NCBI GenBank assembly: GCA_002397155.1 | Contig: DGZR01000052.1 | Coordinates: 15,021-20,489, forward strand | From: Firmicutes bacterium UBA4975 | GTDB lineage: Bacteria > Bacillota > Proteinivoracia > UBA4975 | Direction of reading: 5' to 3' | DNA length: 5,469 nucleotides | In this document: one piece after another, positions 4,958-5,469 of the stretch | Layout: every line of letters starts with the position of its first letter | How positions within the stretch are numbered: position 1 is the stretch's first letter | The notes under the pieces: model-generated | Databases searched by the model: none | What the model saw: the letters and a program-made list of their open reading frames with translations, nothing else | What the model was told of the DNA's origin: nothing | Position numbers and translations under genes: made by a program

Positions 4958-5350
4958 ATGCCCCGTCCCCGTTCGCCCCATTGGTTTACCCTGGGCCTGG
5001 TCTTTTCAATTCTCTTAACCAGCCTCTATTTCGCCGTTTTCCTGCCGGTCCTGAACAGCGTCCCCACTTGGCCGAACCTTCTCGGCGTCCTCCTTATTTT
5101 TTTTGTTATTTCCCAGCTCATCGCCCTGGGAGGCTTTTTCGGTCTCAGGCTTTACCCGCCCCTTGCCACCGTAGGACTCTTCCTGGGTCTGGTTTTCTTT
5201 CGGATCACGCTTGGCAAATCTTCCGGGGGATTTGAGGACATCGCCGGCTTTTTATCCTTTTTTGTCATCACCGCCCTGGGTTTTGCCACCGGCCTGGCCG
5301 CCGAATTGGCTAATTACCTGGTGAAAAGTTTAAAAAAAGGAAAGAACTGA
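4958..5350 (+). CDS. Four-helix integral membrane protein, function unknown
   Basis: I do not recognise this 130-residue protein. After a basic start (MPRPRSPHW) it has four hydrophobic segments, roughly residues 10-29, 40-63, 66-85 and 95-120, and a lysine-rich C-terminal tail (LVKSLKKGKN). Short loops and the basic ends suggest a compact bundle with both termini in the cytoplasm. No enzyme or transporter motif is apparent; the loop ITLGKSSGGFEDIAG (82-96) is the longest polar stretch. The start at 4958 rests on the strong AAAGGAG site; an earlier in-frame ATG would add 19 residues that look like translated leader. It is followed closely by a strong terminator and is probably transcribed alone, from a promoter I could not identify in the structured gap upstream. 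Reality as a gene is well supported, function is not. Confidence 0.8.
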   Translation: MPRPRSPHWFTLGLVFSILLTSLYFAVFLPVLNSVPTWPNLLGVLLIFFVISQLIALGGFFGLRLYPPLATVGLFLGLVFFRITLGKSSGGFEDIAGFLSFFVITALGFATGLAAELANYLVKSLKKGKN

Positions 5351-5366
5351 GGGCATCCAGCAAACG

Positions 5367-5404
5367 AACCCGGGGACCTGCCTATTGGGGCAGCCCGGGT
5401 TTTT
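5367..5404 (+). terminator. Strong intrinsic terminator after the four-helix gene
   Basis: AACCCGGG (5367-5374) pairs with CCCGGGTT (5394-5401), and CTGCC (5378-5382) with GGCAG (5389-5393), around the loop TATTGG; GAC (5375-5377) bulges out. The stem runs into five T (5400-5404). It begins 17 bases after the stop codon. On the minus strand the hairpin is followed by CG and only a short T run, so it mainly serves the plus strand. Confidence 0.88.
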
Positions 5405-5411
5405 GGTTTGA

Positions 5412-5444
5412 GGAGGGATTTCCCTCCCCGGGGCCTGGGGAAAT
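5412..5444. repeat. Overlapping inverted repeats at the right edge
   Basis: GGAGGG (5412-5417) and CCCTCC (5422-5427) form a hairpin around ATTT. ATTTCCC (5418-5424) can instead pair with GGGAAAT (5438-5444), so the two structures exclude each other. A run of five T follows at 5450-5454. This could be the leader of a gene beyond the window, but nothing more can be said from here. Confidence 0.3.
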
Positions 5445-5469
5445 GGCCGTTTTTGCCCGCTCTGCCTTT

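Noticed and set aside
4731..5018. A 95-codon frame starting at GTG 4731
   Set aside because: It has no ribosome binding site, its product looks like random translated spacer, and its end overlaps the well-supported four-helix gene in another frame.
5383..5469. Possible C-terminal end of a minus-strand gene entering from the right edge, with a TAG in the terminator loop
   Set aside because: The visible 28 codons carry no recognisable features and would overlap a strong plus-strand terminator; too little sequence to support a gene.

Overview
The window looks like chromosomal DNA from a GC-rich, low-GC-ancestry Gram-positive anaerobe (Firmicutes/Clostridia; Moorella- or Desulfotomaculum-type organisms are my best guess, not proven). 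The reasons are strong AGGAGG-type ribosome binding sites, GC-rich genes separated by AT-rich spacers, a Gram-positive style lipoprotein, intrinsic terminators, and an XdhC-type molybdoenzyme maturation factor of the kind common in anaerobic Clostridia.

Layout. (1) Bases 1-1917, minus strand: a two-gene operon of fold-type II PLP enzymes. The upstream gene encodes a 491-residue cysteine synthase/cystathionine beta-synthase-like enzyme of unknown substrate. The downstream gene, cut by the left edge, encodes a threonine synthase-like protein with an N-terminal zinc-ribbon-like segment. Only 10 bases separate them. (2) Bases 1918-2106: an AT-rich divergent promoter region with an inverted repeat over a -10-like box. 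(3) Bases 2107-3072, plus strand: an XdhC-family protein in which the Rossmann half precedes the XdhC/CoxI half, the reverse of the classical order. (4) Bases 3092-3331, minus strand: a 79-residue, two-helix membrane protein ending in an intrinsic terminator and convergent with xdhC. (5) Bases 3454-4592, plus strand: a strong sigma-A promoter driving a secreted lipoprotein polysaccharide deacetylase (CE4 fold). (6) Bases 4593-4957: a 365-base gap without a convincing gene but rich in hairpins, two of which read as terminators on the minus strand. (7) Bases 4958-5350, plus strand: a 130-residue, four-helix membrane protein with a strong terminator after it. (8) Bases 5405-5469: short inverted repeats up to the right edge.

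Working together. XdhC proteins serve molybdenum hydroxylases (xanthine dehydrogenase, CO dehydrogenase, aldehyde oxidoreductase types). The divergent pair of PLP enzymes may belong to the same catabolic locus, for example purine or amino-acid degradation, but no hydroxylase lies in the window, so this is inference. The cell-envelope genes on the right look functionally unrelated to the left half. The most interesting points are the paired PLP enzymes of unknown reaction, the swapped XdhC domain order, and the structured 365-base gap.
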